Of a stretch of 64,000 bases of DNA, positions 34,081-42,163 are shown in pieces. A program made the translations under genes and the position numbers. Source of the DNA: Spirosoma rhododendri (GTDB lineage: Bacteria > Bacteroidota > Bacteroidia > Cytophagales > Spirosomataceae); assembly GCF_012849055.1 (NCBI RefSeq), contig NZ_CP051677.1, positions 2,122,501-2,186,500 on the forward strand. The letters are read 5' to 3'. The stretch's first letter is position 1. Every line of letters begins with the position of its first letter. A model generated the notes under the pieces. That model had not been told where the DNA came from and ran no database searches. It worked only from the letters and a program-made list of their open reading frames with translations.

Positions 34081-34899
34081 ATGGAAACCGAAAACCAGTC
34101 GACCAATCCCCGTCAGCCGGGCAGCGCGAGTTTACCCGCCATTACGCTGGTGGTGCTGATCGGTATGATTGCCGCTCTGCTATATGTGGGGTTTGAATAC
34201 ATCTCCGACGATACGGCGGGGTCTGACGAACTGACCAACGTGGCAATCGACACGCTGTCGCAGCAGCCGCTGGCGCAGGAAGACCCCGACATGCTGATGG
34301 CCCCCGACGAAGCCGACACATCGTCGCAGCCCGCTCCCGTTGATCTGTCGCAGGCAACGCCCCCCGCCGACGCACCCGAAGCCAATGTACGGGCGGAGGA
34401 AGTAGCCGACGACAACCGGGAAACAACCGACGGTAAACCATCGGCCGAAGAAAAGAAAGCGGTAGCGGAAAAGGCTACGCCGGTACGGAAGGAAGAGCTG
34501 ATGAAAAAGCCTGAGCCGCCGAAAGAAGCCAAGAAAGAAGAGCCCAAAGAGAAGCCCGTTGTGGCCGAGAAACCCGCTGTCAAGGCAGGTGGCGTTACCA
34601 CCACGCATACCGTCGGGGCGGGCGAGACCTTCTACGGTGTTGCCAATCGGTATAACATGAAGGTGAGCACGCTCAAGGCACTGAACCCCAACGTGTCGGA
34701 GAGCGATGTTAAGGCGGGCGTTACCCGGCTGAACGTCAAGACAATGGCCGTGCATACAGTGGGCGCGGGCGATGTGTTGCGGGTCGTTGCGCAGAAGTAT
34801 GGCGTCAGCAAAGAAGCCATCATGCGGGCCAATCACAAAGACAAAGACATAGCTACCCGGGGCGAACGACTGATTATTCCGTATCCGGACAAGCAGTAG
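34081..34899 (+). CDS. membrane-anchored LysM protein
   Basis: A 272-residue protein: cytoplasmic N terminus, one transmembrane helix (LPAITLVVLIGMIAALLYVG, about 20-40), an acidic then Lys/Glu/Pro-rich linker (about 50-175), and two LysM domains, HTVGAGETFYGVANRYNMKV (about 179 onward) and HTVGAGDVLRVVAQKYGVSK (about 224 onward). LysM binds peptidoglycan, so the protein links membrane and cell wall. No catalytic domain is present. The purE neighbour gives no functional clue. Closed by a strong terminator shared with the convergent DUF481 gene. Confidence 0.87.
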   Translation: METENQSTNPRQPGSASLPAITLVVLIGMIAALLYVGFEYISDDTAGSDELTNVAIDTLSQQPLAQEDPDMLMAPDEADTSSQPAPVDLSQATPPADAPEANVRAEEVADDNRETTDGKPSAEEKKAVAEKATPVRKEELMKKPEPPKEAKKEEPKEKPVVAEKPAVKAGGVTTTHTVGAGETFYGVANRYNMKVSTLKALNPNVSESDVKAGVTRLNVKTMAVHTVGAGDVLRVVAQKYGVSKEAIMRANHKDKDIATRGERLIIPYPDKQ

Positions 34900-34930
34900 A
34901 CGGGGGCCTTGCCCCCAAACATTCATTGCT

Positions 34931-34968
34931 AAAAAGCGTGCGAGCCAGCCCTGGTTCGCACGCTTTTT
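34931..34968. terminator. bidirectional hairpin terminator
   Basis: 16-bp stem AAAAAGCGTGCGAGCC / GGTTCGCACGCTTTTT with one G-T pair and a 6-nt loop; the last two bases coincide with the end of the DUF481 frame. Confidence 0.88.
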
Positions 34969-35839
34969 ATTTTCGTTCGTAGGTCAGGCCAATTGTGAAG
35001 CGCAGGTCGTTGTTTTGCCGGCCCGGCACCACCAGACTCTCGTAGGCGTTTGCCAGTGTCGTGCGCAGGCTGATTACCGTGTTTAGCTTAACCTGTAGGC
35101 TCACCGTCGCGTTCCAGCGCACGTTGTACTGACCGATAGCGGGCTGGTAAAGTGCCGTATGGGTCAGTGTCCAGCGGTTGTTTGAAAAGTTGTACTCGCC
35201 AAACAGACGGGTTGAGTTTCGGACAATATTGATATCGTCGAGTTCGTAGAAATCGGTGAATTCCTGCAAAATCACGTTCGTCACCGACAGGTAAGCCCGT
35301 TTGGTCTGCACCAGTTTATAGCCCGCCCCACCCGCAATGGTCCACCGCCGGTTGATCTGCCGGAGGTTGCTACGTTCGTACGAGCCGAAGGTCAGGTAAT
35401 ACAGCGTCCGTTCGGGGCGGTAGGTAGCGCGGAGGTCGCTAAACAGTTCACGTTCGGCCAGCACACCACTCTGTTTGCCGTACACGAACGAAGGATTAGC
35501 CGACAGTTTGAAGTAATTGCTCAACGTGTAATCGAATGAACTGGCGAGCTGGAGCAACTCCCGATTCACGTTGCCCGCCGTGATGGTACCGTCGGCGGTG
35601 AACTTGTAGCGAAGCAGGTGTAATGGCTTGGGAACGATGACGATAGTATCCTTCGTTGTTGAATCGACCAGTTTGCGGACCGAATCCGGCACGGCGGGGC
35701 GCAGCGGATCGGGTTGTTCAACGACCTGCGCCCGCAGGCTGTTTACGGTCAACAGTGAGCAGAAAAAGAGAAAGCAGAAAAGTCTATTTTTCACAAAAAA
35801 CACGTTGGTACAGCCCGCAACGTAGGAAAAAAAGCCCAC
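34967..35839 (-). CDS. DUF481 family outer-membrane beta-barrel protein
   Basis: A 290-residue protein with a signal peptide ending SLRAQ. A GTG at 35794 (opening VKNRLFCFLFFCSLLT) would give a more classical signal; the ATG at 35839 is kept here as the longest reasonable start. The mature part is a series of amphipathic strands with aromatic ends (FDYTLSNYFKLSANPSFVYG, LYYLTFGSYERSNLRQIN, YNVRWNATVSLQVKL) and ends in TIGLTYERK, as in DUF481 barrels. Function unknown. Its stop codon lies within the terminator stem. Confidence 0.82.
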   Translation of the reverse strand: MGFFSYVAGCTNVFFVKNRLFCFLFFCSLLTVNSLRAQVVEQPDPLRPAVPDSVRKLVDSTTKDTIVIVPKPLHLLRYKFTADGTITAGNVNRELLQLASSFDYTLSNYFKLSANPSFVYGKQSGVLAERELFSDLRATYRPERTLYYLTFGSYERSNLRQINRRWTIAGGAGYKLVQTKRAYLSVTNVILQEFTDFYELDDINIVRNSTRLFGEYNFSNNRWTLTHTALYQPAIGQYNVRWNATVSLQVKLNTVISLRTTLANAYESLVVPGRQNNDLRFTIGLTYERK

Positions 35840-35855
35840 ATTCGGCCCTTGGCAG

Positions 35856-35927
35856 GTTCAAGGTTTATCGTTTAATGGTCAATGTTAATTCGTCGGAACC
35901 TTGTACTTTAAACCACAAACATTAAAC
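35856..35927. repeat. imperfect inverted repeat, TTTAAGGT family, divergent promoter region
   Basis: 33-nt arms 35856-35888 and 35895-35927 match at about 23 of the first 31 positions. The right arm is G-poor and lies 7 nt before the ATG at 35935. Confidence 0.7.
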
Positions 35928-35934
35928 TCGACAC

Positions 35935-36906
35935 ATGACTCGCTGGGGAATTTTGGGCCCGGGCCGTATCGCCCATAAATTCGTGCAGGACCTCTTAACC
36001 CTGCCCGATGCACAATTGTACGCTGTCGCTTCGTCGGATCAGGACCGGGCGGATGAATTTGCCCGGCAGTACGGGGCTGAGCACGCGTTGGGTAGTTACG
36101 AGGCTTTGCTGACGTTGCCCGATCTGGATGTGGTGTACGTGGCGACTCCGCACGTACTGCACCACGAAAACGCCCTGCTACTGCTTAACAAAGGTATCGC
36201 GGTGCTGGGCGAAAAGCCGTTTGCCATGAACGGCGCGCAGGTAGCCGAGATGGTCGATCTGGCACGATCGAAACAGGTGTTTCTGATGGAAGCCCTCTGG
36301 AGCCGGTTCATGCCGGTTTTGCAGCGCGCCAAAGCCCTGGTCGACGATGGAGCCATCGGTACCGTAACGGGCGTAAGGGCCGATTTTGGTTTTGCCGCCG
36401 ATTTTCAGCCCGATGGTCGGCTCTACAACAAACAGCTTGGGGGCGGCTCTCTGCTCGATATCGGTATCTACCCGCTGTTTTTCTCGTACCTAATGCTGGG
36501 TATGCCAGAGCAGGTAAAAGCCAGCGCGATTTTCGGGCAAACGGGCGTTGATGAACAGTGCGGCATGGTGCTGACCTATCCGAACGGCGAGCTGGGCATG
36601 CTCGACAGCACATTACGGGCAAAGACGCCCTGTGAAGCGTATGTGCAGGGCACGACCGGGCAAATTCGCATTCATTCCCGCTGGCACGAAACTGATGCCT
36701 TAACGCTGACGCGCACTGGCCACGAATCCGAAACGATTCGTATCGAGCGTGGCACCCACGGCTACGACTACGAAGCCCAACACGTGATGGATTGTCTGGC
36801 GCAGGGCCTGACCGAAAGCCCCGTCTGGTCGCTCACCGACAGCCAGAACCTAATGACCCTGCTCGACACCGTCCGGCAGGAAATCGGCCTGACCTATAGC
36901 GAATAA
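35935..36906 (+). CDS. Gfo/Idh/MocA family NAD(P)-dependent oxidoreductase
   Basis: A 323-residue dehydrogenase with N-terminal Rossmann fold (WGILGPGRIAHKFVQDLLTL), the diagnostic EKP in AVLGEKPFAMNGAQVAEM, and the beta-sheet dimer domain with FLMEALWSRFMPVLQRAK and GGGSLLDIGIYPLFFSYL (catalytic Asp-x3-His-like region). The ALWSRFMP segment is typical of trans-1,2-dihydrobenzene-1,2-diol/xylose dehydrogenase-like members. The substrate is probably a sugar or cyclitol but cannot be named. Stands alone. Confidence 0.9.
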   Translation: MTRWGILGPGRIAHKFVQDLLTLPDAQLYAVASSDQDRADEFARQYGAEHALGSYEALLTLPDLDVVYVATPHVLHHENALLLLNKGIAVLGEKPFAMNGAQVAEMVDLARSKQVFLMEALWSRFMPVLQRAKALVDDGAIGTVTGVRADFGFAADFQPDGRLYNKQLGGGSLLDIGIYPLFFSYLMLGMPEQVKASAIFGQTGVDEQCGMVLTYPNGELGMLDSTLRAKTPCEAYVQGTTGQIRIHSRWHETDALTLTRTGHESETIRIERGTHGYDYEAQHVMDCLAQGLTESPVWSLTDSQNLMTLLDTVRQEIGLTYSE

Positions 36907-36907
36907 A

Positions 36908-37051
36908 TTAGGCGATATCGAACCGTAATTGTTTGCCAATTCCCAGTTGCACAATCTTGTTCAGCGTTTCTAGCTGAATATCAGACTTGCCGTTCTCAAT
37001 TCGGGAGATGTAATGCCGTGGCGAGCCCGGTTGGGCTGTTAAACCTGCCAT
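36908..37051 (-). pseudogene. remnant of XRE-type HTH regulator/antitoxin
   Basis: A 47-codon fragment reads MAGLTAQPGSPRHYISRIEN, continuing GKSDIQLETLNKIVQLGIGK and QLRFDIA before the stop. The SRHYISRIENGKSDIQ-like recognition helix and tail are those of HTH_3 antitoxins, but the N-terminal helix is gone and the segment between AGLT and PRHYI is several residues short, so helix 2 is damaged. No toxin gene remains. It ends 10 nt from the Rpn-family gene, whose arrival may have truncated it. Confidence 0.7.
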
Positions 37052-37060
37052 TGCGGCCTG

Positions 37061-37918
37061 CTACCTGTTGCTGGAGAGATTGCGCACAAAATCTTCACTT
37101 ACGCCAACGGTTTGCGCTATCTGAGTGATAGTTAAAATGCCTAAGCTTAATAGGTTTTTCACTGTTTCACTTTTTACTAAGCTTTCTCTACGGGCCTCTG
37201 CTTCTTCAATTCGTTGTTTTTCCGCATTGACCGCTTCGGCGTTGGCCGCTGTCACACGAGCAAAGTAAGCCCGCTCTTCTGGACTCATCTTGCGGGTGTC
37301 TAACTCGTCAATCGCTCGCTTAAGCCATTCCTCATTCCAGAAAGACGGGTACTGAGTAGGCTCGGTGGTGTGAAGCGTTTTCATAGTATAAACCAGCTTG
37401 TCTAAATCAGTCTTTATCTCGGTTACTGCCTTATCAAACTTAGCCAATTCCACAGTGATAAACGTAAGTTGGCTGTCAATGATTTCACCGGTTTCGCTTC
37501 GCAGATTGGCTAAGGTGTGAAACGACTCGGTGGGTAGGATATTCTTGGCCAGAATAGCGATGGCATAAATCTTAGGTAGATTGGCATAATCGAAGGCACC
37601 CCGCTCCACAACGGTATTGAACTTGTGCAGGGCATAGAACTTCATGCGCTGGATGAAGTGAGGGGCCACTCCCAACTGCATTTCAACAATGAATTGGCTG
37701 CCGTTCTCATCGGTGCAAGCTAGATCAAAAATGCCACTGCGACTGTCGACAGTTAGGGATTCAAAGGCGTTTTTATCAAAATGCACCTGTCGGATATGGA
37801 TGTCGGATTTGATAAGAGCTTGCAGAGCTGTACGTAAAAATAGAATGTCAGTTTCATTGCCAAAAGTGGCTTTGAAGCCGTAATCAGATAGTAGGGAAAT
37901 GTAAGGGCCGGTTTGCAT
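37061..37918 (-). CDS. Rpn-family recombination-promoting nuclease / PD-(D/E)XK transposase-like protein
   Basis: A 285-residue protein starting MQTGPYISLLSDYGFKATFG, the standard Rpn opening. The nuclease core is SGIFDLACTDENGSQFIVEM followed by Q, giving the D-x(n)-E-x-Q metal site. The C-terminal region is a charged helix (EAVNAEKQRIEEAEARRESL) then an HTH-like end (ILTITQIAQTVGVSEDFVRN). Rpn proteins cut DNA and promote RecA-independent recombination. The gene is AT-richer than its neighbours and sits beside a gene fragment, both signs of transfer. No terminal inverted repeats are seen. Confidence 0.88.
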   Translation of the reverse strand: MQTGPYISLLSDYGFKATFGNETDILFLRTALQALIKSDIHIRQVHFDKNAFESLTVDSRSGIFDLACTDENGSQFIVEMQLGVAPHFIQRMKFYALHKFNTVVERGAFDYANLPKIYAIAILAKNILPTESFHTLANLRSETGEIIDSQLTFITVELAKFDKAVTEIKTDLDKLVYTMKTLHTTEPTQYPSFWNEEWLKRAIDELDTRKMSPEERAYFARVTAANAEAVNAEKQRIEEAEARRESLVKSETVKNLLSLGILTITQIAQTVGVSEDFVRNLSSNR

Positions 37919-38236
37919 GGGGTAAAAATAGTCAGGATTGCCTAGCCGGAAGGTGCGGCTTGTTGACCGAAACCCGCTCGTTTACCAAGCTGTCCCTAGC
38001 TCTAGGTTTACCCCGTTGGCCGGAGCCCAAACTTGAGAAAAAAGCGTGCCTTTGCGAGCCGTGCAATCTGTCGACTGGACGCTGGAAATGTAAGACCGGC
38101 ACAGATGAATACTCAACGTTCAATTAGATGAAAAAGCGTCTAGTTAGATACCTGAACTCCGCACTTTGTGTTTGATTAGTTACGCAATCTGAAGTAGAGC
38201 AGCAAGGTCGGCCATATCCTGTCGGGCTTTTCTCGC
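37919..38236. other. intergenic region without recognisable gene
   Basis: About 318 nt upstream of both the Rpn gene and purM. It has no frame with family similarity and no tRNA-like cloverleaf. It may hold the Rpn promoter and decayed sequence from an insertion. Confidence 0.5.
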
Positions 38237-38244
38237 TACCTTTG
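38237..38244 (+). promoter_or_regulatory. TACCTTTG promoter element of purM (near-leaderless)
   Basis: Exact TAnnTTTG match ending 4 nt before the purM ATG. Transcription starting about 7 nt past the element would begin at or next to the start codon. No clear -33 TTG. Confidence 0.45.
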
Positions 38245-38248
38245 CGGC

Positions 38249-39412
38249 ATGACTGATCGATACGCGCAGCGCGGTGTCTCCGCCAGCAAAGAAGACGTTC
38301 ACAACGCCATTGCCCGGCTCGACAAGGGCCTTTTCCCCAAAGCATTCTGCAAAATCGTCCCCGACACCCTGGCTGGTGACCCGGATTTCTGCACGATTAT
38401 GCACGCAGACGGGGCCGGTACCAAGTCGTCGCTGGCGTACCTGTACTGGCGCGAAACGGGCGATATGAGCGTGTGGCGGGGTATCGCGCAGGATGCTATC
38501 GTGATGAATACCGACGACCTGATCTGCGTGGGTGCCACGGGCCCAATGCTGCTGTCGTCGACGATTGGGCGCAACAAAAACCTGATTCCGGGTGAAGTCA
38601 TTGCCGAACTGATTAACGGCACGGAAGAGGTATTGCAGATGCTGCGCGACCACGGGATGGAGATCTACAGCACGGGTGGAGAAACCGCCGACGTGGGCGA
38701 TCTGGTCCGCACGGTCATTGTCGATAGCACGGTGATTGCCCGGATGCGTCGCGACCAGATTATCAGCAACGACCGGATTCAGGCGGGTGATGTAGTAGTT
38801 GGGTTAGCATCCTTCGGGCAGGCTACCTACGAGTCGACGTACAACGGCGGTATGGGCAGCAACGGGCTGACCTCGGCCCGGCACGATGTACTGGCCCACG
38901 CGCTGGCCGACCGTTATCCCGAAAGCTTCGACCCCGCCGTCGACCGGAGTTTGGTCTATAGTGGGTCGCAGTCGCTGACAACGCCGGTTGATGGTACGGG
39001 CCTGACGGTCGGGCAGCTGATTCTGTCGCCTACCCGTACCTACGCGCCGGTGGCGAAGGTGCTGCTCGATCAGCTGCGGCCACATATTCACGGCATGGTG
39101 CACTGCTCCGGTGGTGCGCAAACGAAGGTGCTGCACTTCATCGATAACCTGCACGTCATAAAAGACAACCTGTTTCCCATTCCGCCCCTTTTCCAGCTGA
39201 TTCAGCAGGAAAGCGGCACAAGCTGGCAGGAGATGTACAAGGTATTCAACATGGGCCACCGACTCGAAGTCTACCTGGCCCCCGAACAGGCTCAGGCTGT
39301 AATCGACATTGCCCAGTCGTTTAATATTGACGCTCAGATCGTTGGTCGCGTAGAAGCGTTTGCTGGCAAGCAAGTCACGATTCAGGCCGAAACTGGTACG
39401 TTTGTGTACTAA
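38249..39412 (+). CDS. purM: phosphoribosylformylglycinamidine cyclo-ligase (AIR synthetase)
   Basis: A 387-residue AIR synthetase-related enzyme closing the imidazole ring from FGAM using ATP. Landmarks: N-terminal RYAQRGVSASKEDVHNAIAR, TIMHADGAGTKSSLAYLYWR, DAIVMNTDDLICVGATGPML, STGGETADVGDLVRT, MVHCSGGAQTKVLHFIDNLH and NMGHRLEVYLAPEQAQ. It is longer than the ~345-residue E. coli type but matches the form I know from Bacteroidota. Not clustered with purE. Confidence 0.92.
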   Translation: MTDRYAQRGVSASKEDVHNAIARLDKGLFPKAFCKIVPDTLAGDPDFCTIMHADGAGTKSSLAYLYWRETGDMSVWRGIAQDAIVMNTDDLICVGATGPMLLSSTIGRNKNLIPGEVIAELINGTEEVLQMLRDHGMEIYSTGGETADVGDLVRTVIVDSTVIARMRRDQIISNDRIQAGDVVVGLASFGQATYESTYNGGMGSNGLTSARHDVLAHALADRYPESFDPAVDRSLVYSGSQSLTTPVDGTGLTVGQLILSPTRTYAPVAKVLLDQLRPHIHGMVHCSGGAQTKVLHFIDNLHVIKDNLFPIPPLFQLIQQESGTSWQEMYKVFNMGHRLEVYLAPEQAQAVIDIAQSFNIDAQIVGRVEAFAGKQVTIQAETGTFVY

Positions 39413-39470
39413 GTCGTTGTAGGCAAGCCGGTTTACGTTATAACTTGCGGGTGAATTTACTATCCCGCCA

Positions 39471-40613
39471 ATGTTCGTTAGATATGCCTGTATATCAGGC
39501 CTTGTCCTGCTTAGTGCGCTACCCGGAAACGCACAGGATCTGCACTTTAATACGACGGCTCCGGCCTGGGTCGATGGTGCCCGCAGCAACAGGTACGCGC
39601 AAATCGGCAATCCGGCGGTTGATGTAAACGTCAGCGTGGCCAGTACGGGCGGTAGTCAGACGTTTACGCTGGGCACGCCCAAAGGTGTGAGTACGGGGCT
39701 ACAACTGGCGGTCAATTTTGCCACAACCGGCGACACTAAAGTGGTCACTGTCACCTTTGCCGAAGGGGTACAAGGGTTATCGTTTTCGCTGCTCGGCATT
39801 GATAAAGGAGCCAATAGTCAGGATAAAGTAACCATCAGCGGGTCTATTGGCAGGCGCAGTTCGGCACCTTCGCTGAATCCGTCGGCTTACGTGACGGTGT
39901 CCGGCAACACCCTGACCGGCACCGCCGACGATCCGGGCAGTGCCGCATCGGGCGTGGCCTTTGGCGGATACGTCGATAAGGTGACGATCACGTTTGGTTG
40001 CGGACCGAATTCACCCGCTAATCCCACCGCGCAGGGTATCACGATTGGGCATCTTAGCTGGTCGGGGCCGCTGCCCGTTGAACTGGTATCGTTTACGGCC
40101 AAACCGCAGGGGCGAGGTATTCGGCTGGACTGGGTGACGAACGGAGAGCGAAATGCTGGTCAGTATCATGTTGAACGAAGCCGTGACCTGACCGACTTTA
40201 CGCCCATAGCCTCACTACCCGCCGGGGGAACGACAGATCAGCGGCAGACATACGGATTCCCGGACGAGTGGCCACTGGAGGGTACGAATTACTACCGGCT
40301 CCGGCAGGTCGATGTTGATGGTCGGAGCGCGTATTCAAAAATTGCAGCCGCAACAGCCACCGACAGCGAACCGATACTCGACGTACTGGGCAACCCCACC
40401 GATAAGTCGGCCATTCGGGTGTACACGCGTAATTTGCCGGATAGCATCTTTCAATTGCTTACATCAACTGGTCAGGTCTATTCGCTCAATACGGCAATTG
40501 ATGGCGACGGTACGCTGCGACTGACGACCCCGGCTTCCCTACTCCCCGGTATGTACTGGCTCCGCGCTGATACCGCTGGTCATCGAATAAGCCGGGTGGT
40601 TGTTATCCGGTAG
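39471..40613 (+). CDS. secreted protein with type IX sorting domain
   Basis: A 380-residue exported protein (signal peptide about 1-23, ending LPGNAQDL). Residues 25-200 form a beta-sandwich (VVTVTFAEGVQGLSFSLLGI, DKVTISGSIGRRSSAP) reminiscent of lectin-like or discoidin-like extracellular domains. After GPLPVELVSFTAKPQGRGIR comes the fibronectin-like segment often found before sorting domains, and the last ~80 residues (LLPGMYWLRADTAGHRISRV) are a Por C-terminal sorting signal. Ligand unknown. Confidence 0.82.
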   Translation: MFVRYACISGLVLLSALPGNAQDLHFNTTAPAWVDGARSNRYAQIGNPAVDVNVSVASTGGSQTFTLGTPKGVSTGLQLAVNFATTGDTKVVTVTFAEGVQGLSFSLLGIDKGANSQDKVTISGSIGRRSSAPSLNPSAYVTVSGNTLTGTADDPGSAASGVAFGGYVDKVTITFGCGPNSPANPTAQGITIGHLSWSGPLPVELVSFTAKPQGRGIRLDWVTNGERNAGQYHVERSRDLTDFTPIASLPAGGTTDQRQTYGFPDEWPLEGTNYYRLRQVDVDGRSAYSKIAAATATDSEPILDVLGNPTDKSAIRVYTRNLPDSIFQLLTSTGQVYSLNTAIDGDGTLRLTTPASLLPGMYWLRADTAGHRISRVVVIR

Positions 40614-40693
40614 CTAACGGTAGCTAAGTAATGCGGGTGGACTAATCTTCCGGTTCTGTTGTTTGTCTAACAGACGTTGACCAACCGAATACG

Positions 40694-41305
40694 ATGACCG
40701 GGCGAATCCACCACTTCTTTCTGTTGACTTTACTGCTGTTTGCCGGGCGGATTCACGCCCAGTCAGGCTATTCGCTCGGTGATGCCATCACGAATTTTAC
40801 CGTAAAAGGTACCGACGGTCGTCCGGTGTCGTTGACTGACTATGGGTCGCAGAAAGGTGTGATCCTCATTTTTACCAGTAATCACTGCCCTTTTTCGCGC
40901 ACGTATGAAGACCGTATTCAGGCGCTGAACCAACGATTTGCCCCGCTTGGGTATCCCGTACTGGCCATTATGGCCAACGACCCGGCTGCGTATGAAGAGG
41001 ACTCGTTTGCCAACATGCAACGCAGAGCAACCGAGCAAAACTATTCGTACAGCTACACGATGGATGAATCACAGCAGGTAGCTCGTCGGTTTGGCGCAAC
41101 CCGTACCCCGCAGGCGTTTGTTCTCAAGCGGGCAGCCGACCAGTTTGTGCTGGAATATATGGGGGCCATCGATGATAACCCACAGGACCCATCTGGTGTG
41201 CAGCGGCAGTACGTGTCCGACGCCGTTACGAGTTTACTGGCCCGGCGCCCCGTTGCCACGCCAATAACTAAAGCGGTGGGATGTGCCATCAAACTACGAT
41301 CCTGA
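40694..41305 (+). CDS. exported thioredoxin-fold (redoxin) protein
   Basis: A 203-residue periplasmic protein with signal peptide (MTGRIHHFFLLTLLLFAGRI, ending HAQ). The AhpC/TSA-like fold shows GDAITNFTVKGTDGRPVSLT, VILIFTSNHCPFSRTYEDRI and a cis-Pro region FGATRTPQAFVLKRA. It has the single reactive cysteine CPFS and no resolving Cys next to it, as in the thioredoxin-family proteins annotated as redoxin in Bacteroidota. A peroxidase or thiol-binding role is inferred. Confidence 0.87.
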   Translation: MTGRIHHFFLLTLLLFAGRIHAQSGYSLGDAITNFTVKGTDGRPVSLTDYGSQKGVILIFTSNHCPFSRTYEDRIQALNQRFAPLGYPVLAIMANDPAAYEEDSFANMQRRATEQNYSYSYTMDESQQVARRFGATRTPQAFVLKRAADQFVLEYMGAIDDNPQDPSGVQRQYVSDAVTSLLARRPVATPITKAVGCAIKLRS

Positions 41306-41359
41306 CCGGGGTGGCACAGGGTTTGTACCATCACTGCTAAATCAAACTACACAGTTACA

Positions 41360-41905
41360 ATGAAGAAGACCCAACTCGTATTCAAACAGATCAAAAATGC
41401 CGCTGGTATTGTTATGGTCGTTGCTGCTCTGGCACTGACCCAGTCGTGCAAATCTGACAACAAGAACGAGTCGCGCACGGAAGACGCGGTAGAGAATACG
41501 GGCGACGCAATTAAGGCTGATACAAAAGATGCGACTGCCGAAGCCAAAGCTGACATGGAAGCTACTGGCGACAAGATGGACGCTAAAGCTGACGAAGTAG
41601 GCGACGATTTCAAGCGTGAGCGTGATGAGGCTGTGGCCGGTATGAAGGTACAGCGTGATAAGCTCGACACGAAAATCGATGAGCTAAAGGCTAAAATGGA
41701 CAAGCAGAGCGACAAAGCGAAGGCAGAGTCGAAGGAGCAGATGGCCAAATTGGAAGAAGAGCGTAAGGAACTGGGTGAAGATATGGACAAAGCGCAGAAT
41801 GCTACGGCAGCCGCCTGGAAAGACGTGAAAACGGGTTTCAAACGCGCTGGTAAAAACATTGGCGACGCTTTCGATAAAGCCGGGGATAAACTCGACAGAA
41901 ACTAG
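41360..41905 (+). CDS. coiled-coil lipoprotein, LEA/apolipoprotein-like
   Basis: A 181-residue lipoprotein with lipobox ALTQSC (C30). The mature part is an extremely charged, Lys/Glu/Asp/Ala-rich amphipathic helix with imperfect 11-residue periodicity (DAVENTGDAIKADTKDATAE, DKMDAKADEVGDDFKRERDE), resembling late-embryogenesis-abundant or CsbD-like stress proteins. No enzymatic motif. Probably an abundant envelope stress protein. It is followed by a strong terminator and looks monocistronic. Confidence 0.8.
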   Translation: MKKTQLVFKQIKNAAGIVMVVAALALTQSCKSDNKNESRTEDAVENTGDAIKADTKDATAEAKADMEATGDKMDAKADEVGDDFKRERDEAVAGMKVQRDKLDTKIDELKAKMDKQSDKAKAESKEQMAKLEEERKELGEDMDKAQNATAAAWKDVKTGFKRAGKNIGDAFDKAGDKLDRN

Positions 41906-41933
41906 TAGAACAGCTTAACAGGCGTTCTCAGTC

Positions 41934-41963
41934 AAAGCCGGTCACCGTATGGTGACCGGCTTT
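41934..41963 (+). terminator. rho-independent terminator
   Basis: Perfect 13-bp stem AAAGCCGGTCACC / GGTGACCGGCTTT with a 4-nt loop, then a T-rich tail. Confidence 0.9.
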
Positions 41964-42163
41964 ATTGTTTTGGTACAGAACCAGAGACTGAGTCATTTTC
42001 TCCACAAAGTGTATCAAATCGGAAACAGTCGCCGTGCCCTCACTAAGTTGAACAGTCTGGTGGTTGACAGAAAAAATATGAACGGTGTCGTACCGGGCAT
42101 AGTCTTGTATTACAGTCTAAAAACGCGTTATTTTGCGGGCTAAATTGACTATATAATAGAGCA

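Noticed and set aside
37919..38236. tRNA or small RNA in the spacer before purM
   Set aside because: I could not fold a cloverleaf or find a conserved stem with terminator; nothing specific supports an RNA gene.
41949..42143. A 64-codon frame between the coiled-coil lipoprotein and ppiD
   Set aside because: It starts inside the terminator stem, shows no similarity and no promoter or signal; treated as spacer.
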